Below are positions 59,529 through 64,000 of a stretch of DNA of 64,000 nt, piece by piece. Numbering within the stretch: position 1 is the stretch's first letter; every line of letters starts with the position of its first letter. The translations under genes and the position numbers were made by a program. The stretch is from Isoetes taiwanensis. Its lineage: Eukaryota; Streptophyta; Lycopodiopsida; Isoetales; Isoetaceae. The notes beneath the pieces were generated by a model. That model worked only from the letters and a program-made list of their open reading frames with translations. It was not told where the DNA came from and searched no databases. The DNA lies in contig JAJEKV010000020.1 in assembly GCA_021234155.1 (NCBI GenBank), positions 4,820,563 to 4,884,562 of the forward strand, in the 5' to 3' direction.

Positions 59529-59837
59529 AAAATCAAAGTTTTTTTTTTTTTTTGAAGAACGTGTTTTACTTTATATTATACACTCAAAATATTACAAAGT
59601 ACTTCCAAAAGTAAGAAATATCCCTGAAGCATCAATCACTTTTAGATGATCACTCCATATTGGAAATTTAATACGATCAGGCCAATTGGAGATCTGAAAG
59701 CAATTATACAACTTCTTACGAATTTCTTGAAGTACCACCTGAGAAGAAATATGCTTATCATTAAAGACCTTTCTTCGCCTTCGCTTCCATACACTCCATA
59801 TTAGTCAAGACTTTGCCATGTGAAATGAAAATCAAAG
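59529..59837 (-). mobile_element. 5'-truncated LINE with target-site duplication
   Basis: A direct repeat AAAATCAAAG flanks the insert (59529-59538 and 59828-59837). Just inside the left repeat is T15, the poly-A tail of a minus-strand insert. The minus strand reads LIWSVWKRRRKVFNDKHI, then QEIRKKLYNCFQISNWPDRI and a stop, the end of a plant L1 ORF2. A short tail follows to the poly-A. About 290 bp long. Confidence 0.88.
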
Positions 59838-59839
59838 TT

Positions 59840-61844
59840 TTTTTCTTGGTGCAAAAGCATTTAGTGGGTCATGCAAACACGCCGATTTATGTGCGGACGC
59901 GTTCAGTGGGTCCTGCTGCAGCAAAACTACGTTTTTTGTTGTACCGGGGTTCAATAAAAGTGTCGGCACAGAAGCCACTACATCCAAAAAACCATTGGAT
60001 GCAAAAAAAAATTTGAAAAAAAAAAAATTCCGCAGACTTGTCCAGTGAGTCTCGCGGATGTGGCAATATGCTGCATGGACGTACCAGAATTTCATTCTTC
60101 TGCGGATGCATCCTGTGAGTTTTTTGTCCGCATCAATTTTCAACGATTTCCCACAAGTGGTTTTTTTTTCACGTATAAAATGCGTATTTTTGTAAAAAGA
60201 ACAGAAGCTTCATACATTTCTTACCATGTCCCTGTTGAGGGAGGGCCAGTTGGCTGTCGATTCATTGGCCATGGCTGCCGCCGTGGCTAGTTGGAAAATC
60301 TTGGGGAGGCGACTTCGGAAAGGCTGCAGATCTGCGACCATGTGACAGGAGAACTGTTATGAGAGCTTCTTGTGCTGTAAGTATTTGGCTTTTGCTTTGC
60401 CAATGGTCCATGCTAAAAGAACTTTTTTTTTAACTTATAATTGTTTCTTTTCGACCAAAATTTTGTATAAGACATTTGCAAACCTTATGTTATGGCATGT
60501 GTACCCATGTGCCTTGAAGAACAACTCTTTTTTACTTGAGAAGGAAAGTAGTTTGACCTTCTCTATTATGGTTTCTTCAGAGAGAGTCTATTCTCAATAA
60601 AATACAAAACATTTTTTAGTGTGCTTATATGTGAATTTTTGGCATGTGTGTATACTTACCTTCAAGAACTACTCCATGTCACTTAAAGGACAGTACTTTG
60701 ACCTTCTCATTAATCTTGAAATGCAATTTAAGGTTCTGGTCAGTGTGGGACAGACTCTAAAAACCTAAAAACATGTGTGCTGTACAATTTAAATTAGTTA
60801 GAAGGAGTATACAAAAATCTATAAAAAATATAAAGAACCACATGGATTTTGACCGAAAAAATTCTGGAAAATTTTCTATGCCGAAAATTCTCAACTTTAA
60901 ATTCTTTGTCCGGCGCTAGTTTTGGTTATAAATTAGATACTAATGACATGCAAATTAAAATATTTGTGCGTTCCCTTTTGTGAATCTTCCTGTTTGTGTA
61001 CTTATCCAAGCAAAAGCAAACAAGCGGCCAAGTGGAATTTCACAATGTATAGTGTTACATTGACTTCAAGATACTTTGAAAGTGATTGCAAATCACATTC
61101 ATGATACCATTCACAAAGAAAGATGGATTATATTTTGTCACCGTCAACTTTTTAGAATTAAGTGGGCATTCTAAATTTGGAAGCATAAAGAAAAAGGAGA
61201 TGCTTTGTAAGATTTATTTATCCTGGTAGTTGTCTAAGATGAGCAAGAAAATTGGATTGAAATGTTTTTCATCCACCCAAAATATAGTGTACATATGGAG
61301 CATAGAAGACCTTTTAGAGATATCAAGAGATAAAGAGATTATTAAGATACATAAGAAGATTTCCTTCATGCTCTTGATATACAGGTCCACACCATCTGCT
61401 ACCTGCACTTCATGACCATATTCAAACTATCCACTCTTAAGTATCATAGTCTCTAGAGTATAGTTTTTTACAGCTAGTTCCGATCTTAGTTGTTGACTTA
61501 GTGTTCAGAATCCTTTGGAGACAGTTGATGCATCCGCATAAACTATAGAAGTGGACATAAAGGTCAAATTAAAAGTATTTTATTGAGGTAGGAATGTGAA
61601 CTCCTTCCAAAATGCACAATTGAACGTAACCTTTGGCAGGCTCACCAGCAATTTTAAGGGGCCTCTACACACTGAATGTACGCATTATTGTAGGAGGGCA
61701 GAGAACCAATCTAGAGAACTACTCAGAGAATCAACCTCTGGCGCTACTCCAATTCCAAGAGGCCTCTATGTATAGACTAGAGTGGGATTATATCTGCCTA
61801 TAGGGTGGAAATGCATATGCAGTATTTGATATTTCTTAGAAATG
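59840..61844. other. Noncoding stretch
   Basis: 59,450-60,130 carries scattered degenerate words such as 'cattggatgc' and 'cagtgggtc', perhaps an eroded repeat. The rest is AT-rich and empty. Confidence 0.35.
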
Positions 61845-62335
61845 AATTGAATTGATTTTTATCGTCTACGAAGACTAATAGGCTCATGGGACTTAATCAA
61901 AGAATACACCAAATGTTTTACTGTCAGTACCAAAAAGTCCCTCCTCGAAGGAATTTCGAGAGAAAAATCTTGGCAGTAATAGGCATGCTGAGAAACTGTA
62001 CAATGGTACATTATGATCCGTTTCAATTTTAATACAATGTCAAAAGGGTGGTTAGGCAGCATCAACTTAGCATAGCGGACTCGAATATGGGTGAATGCTA
62101 GAAGAGTATGGCATTCGTCGTCAATGGCACCTTGTTGGCAACATTAACAAATTCTGTTCTCACGTGCCTGTTTCAATCTGCGTTTCTTCATGGGCAAATG
62201 TGTACGGAAATAGCGTTGTTGACCTATACAAGCATGCAAATGATCTGGTACTAGTAGTGTATAAGTTGTATTTAATTAAAGTGGGACAAATCTTGAATTT
62301 TGGGACTCGGACTGAAAATGGGACTCACACACCAT
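61845..62335 (-). mobile_element. Family-B LINE 3' fragment
   Basis: Minus strand: GAATT tail words (61840-61855), the consensus end 'tcgtctacgaagactaatag', the hairpin at 61917-61981, and upstream sequence matching 31,400-31,610 (cgcttcttcatg-gcaaatgtgt, actagtagtgt). No RT remains. Confidence 0.75.
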
Positions 62336-62458
62336 AAAAGAAATTTCTGAATTGATTGCTTGAATAGAATTACACATGACACACATAGAATTGGGTTACT
62401 TGTTTTCCTCATAAATTTTACAAACCACTAGTTGAGAAAGTTTTCAAACTTCTCAATA

Positions 62459-63998
62459 TTATGTACCCTCATACAATGATATAGCATGGAGGTTGCTCAT
62501 GGCCTTGTCCATCTCCCTTTTTGGGATCTTGTGTGTGTTGTCCTTTGCAATGTGAGAACTTGGATATGACCATACCACACACTCCACCAATTCCCTCCTT
62601 TGAGGGTCAGCATAATTTGCCCTCCACTTCTTCTCCCCCGGTCGGTGTATTGCTCCTTCAAGTTGCCCTTCTTGTGTCTCCCAATGAGCTCCCAATATTG
62701 AATTTGGAATCCGGGGACTTAACTCCTCTCCATCGGGCATAGTGGTGGTTACATCGAGAGTGCCACCCCTAACCATATTGGGACGGTCCTCATCATCGGG
62801 GCTTACTAGCACAAAGTATCCTTCCTTGATGTCCTCAAAGGGATCCCTTTCGGGGAAGATCAAACCACTTCGGCTTTGAGGCCTTACTTCCCACAAACCA
62901 CTTGGAACCCTTGTTGGGACCCAAGTGAGCATTCTTAGGCGTGCTTGCACCTTGAGAACCCTCCCATCTTGACTCGGCAAGAACCCGTCTCTTAGCTCCC
63001 TCCCACATGGGTGTTTGGGTTTCTAAGCATGTCACAACTTTCTCCCAAGTACTTGATTAGGGAGTCCATTTAATTTTTCTTAAGAGTGGAGGTGTGCTTT
63101 CCATTTCGAACATCATCCCCGGTCGTTATGTAATCCTTGATGCCCTTCACTAGTTGGCTAGAGTCTTTTGACTGTCTTGAAGGGAGGTAGTGGTTTTGGC
63201 TGCCCTTTAGGAATGAGAACTTCACCAGTAGCACCCCTTTGCCACAACTCGATACCTTGTACAGGCATCCACAACTTGTCACCTGGTCTCCACTTATATT
63301 GCATGATTGGTATTCCATCCCTAACCCAAAACTTGAACTGAAGTGGCTTTTGTGTGTCTCATTAACCGGTCCTTACCATAAGTATCCCTCTACAAATGAT
63401 TTCCAATCTGCAACCTCATCCATCAAGAAAGGGGGTCAATGCAGCTCTCAAACACATCCATTAGTTCAGGGAGAGTGGTCACGTTTTCTCTCTTGAGCTT
63501 GGTGGAGAAAGTTCCAAAGAATCCATCTATATCATCATGCGTATGCCCAACCATCATGAATCCCACTTTCACAACTTTGAATACTCCCACCTTTGTCCAA
63601 GTATGACATTGCCCCAAACATCCATCTATTCTTGTTTTCTTTCCAACAGTTGTCCAACTGAACACATAGCTCCTCAGGCAGTGATTTCTCAAGTAAGGGG
63701 AAATCATCCCAAGTCCTCCTTGATTCACTAGACACCTTGGATGTGAGCTTTTTTATTTGCCTTTGGTAACAAAGCGGTTGATCATCCATCAAAGCCTCAA
63801 AAATGGGTGCTGAAGGGGAATACCTCCTCCCTTCTATCGATCCTTTCTCTAGTGTTCTCAGGCACTTGAAAATAGAGCTCACATGGAAGTTTGGATCATC
63901 TCTCCATAGATCAAGCACAAAATGACCATATGTTCTAGTTCCATGACCATGTGTTAATACACCCCTTGGACTTACTTTCATCTGAAAAGCGTTTTGAC
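62459..63998 (-). pseudogene. DUF7869-like transposase-type protein, partial, broken
   Basis: Runs off the window end at its 5' side. Minus-strand frames in order: GVLTHGHGTRTYGHFVLDLW, LPEELCVQLDNCWKENKNRW, VGFMMVGHTHDDIDGFFGTF, LPELMDVFESCID, then PIMQYKWRPGDKLWMPVQGI, and finally RDPFEDIKEGYFVLVSPDD with a Lys/Arg-rich tail ending at 62459. The Q-x-DN...N+RW and VGHTHxDID motifs are those I associate with DUF7869, an RNase-H-like, probably transposon-derived family common in non-seed plants. Roughly five frame changes break it. Unseen introns could account for some, but the motif-to-motif spacing suggests plain frameshifts. Confidence 0.65.
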
Positions 63999-64000
63999 AA

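Noticed and set aside
17608..61981. Hammerhead ribozyme (retrozyme) as explanation of the recurring hairpin
   Set aside because: The conserved CTGATGA and GAAA core arrangement is not present in either strand of the copies.
1..64000. CRISPR array, operons, bacterial promoters
   Set aside because: The window is plant nuclear DNA; no spacer-repeat pattern or prokaryotic gene arrangement exists. The short tandem duplications have at most a few units without unique spacers.

Overview
This is a gene-poor stretch of nuclear DNA from a land plant. The evidence is a spliced gene for a plastid 2Fe-2S protein of the NDH-PSI supercomplex (PnsB3/NDF4 type), a plant U-box/ARM E3 ligase of the PUB25/26 type, a nuclear tRNA-Asp(GUC) gene and plant L1-type LINEs. 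Degraded HUH-endonuclease (Replitron-like) and DUF7869-like sequences hint at a non-seed plant such as a fern, lycophyte or bryophyte, but this is an inference. Base composition is AT-rich except in a few CpG-rich leaders and inverted-repeat elements.

Layout. 0-11 kb: repeats only, including a long CAATCA hexamer array, the first copy of a noncoding repeat family, tandem duplications and, on the minus strand at 9.5-10.2 kb, a decayed HUH Rep-like gene. 11.3-12.4 kb: tRNA-Asp followed by a single-exon ORF for a small basic protein. 13.2-17.0 kb: a 3.8-kb DNA transposon with long terminal inverted repeats (Mutator-like) carrying exon-like fragments. 17.6 kb: 3' end of a second LINE family (here called family B). 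18.95-24.55 kb: a nearly complete but frame-broken L1-type LINE. 25.88-27.09 kb: six-exon PnsB3-like gene. 27.5-33.3 kb: duplicated family-B LINE fragments, one split by a 2.9-kb element with ~550-bp inverted repeats. 33.8-36.3 kb: remnant of an LTR retrotransposon (LTR and gag). 36.3-38.7 kb: family-B LINE with reverse transcriptase. 40.4-43.2 kb: 5'-truncated L1-type LINE. 43.6-45.3 kb: two strong inverted-repeat elements. 47.10-48.39 kb: intact U-box E3 ligase gene. 49-62.4 kb: noncoding DNA with short TIR elements, a tandem duplication with an expanded tetranucleotide array, a 5'-truncated LINE with target-site duplication, and family-B 3' ends. 62.46 kb to the window end: a frame-broken DUF7869-like transposase-type gene on the minus strand.

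Only four loci look functional: tRNA-Asp, the small basic ORF, PnsB3 and the U-box gene. They do not form a pathway; they are separate host genes in transposon-derived DNA. The most unusual signals are (1) a ~65-nt hairpin recurring five times, four of them in the 3' region of the family-B LINE, whose copies keep the same stem-bulge-stem design while the sequence changes; (2) a third small ORF overlapping the end of ORF2 in two unrelated-looking L1-type LINEs; and (3) the HUH Rep-like relic. All alignments were made by eye; no database was searched.
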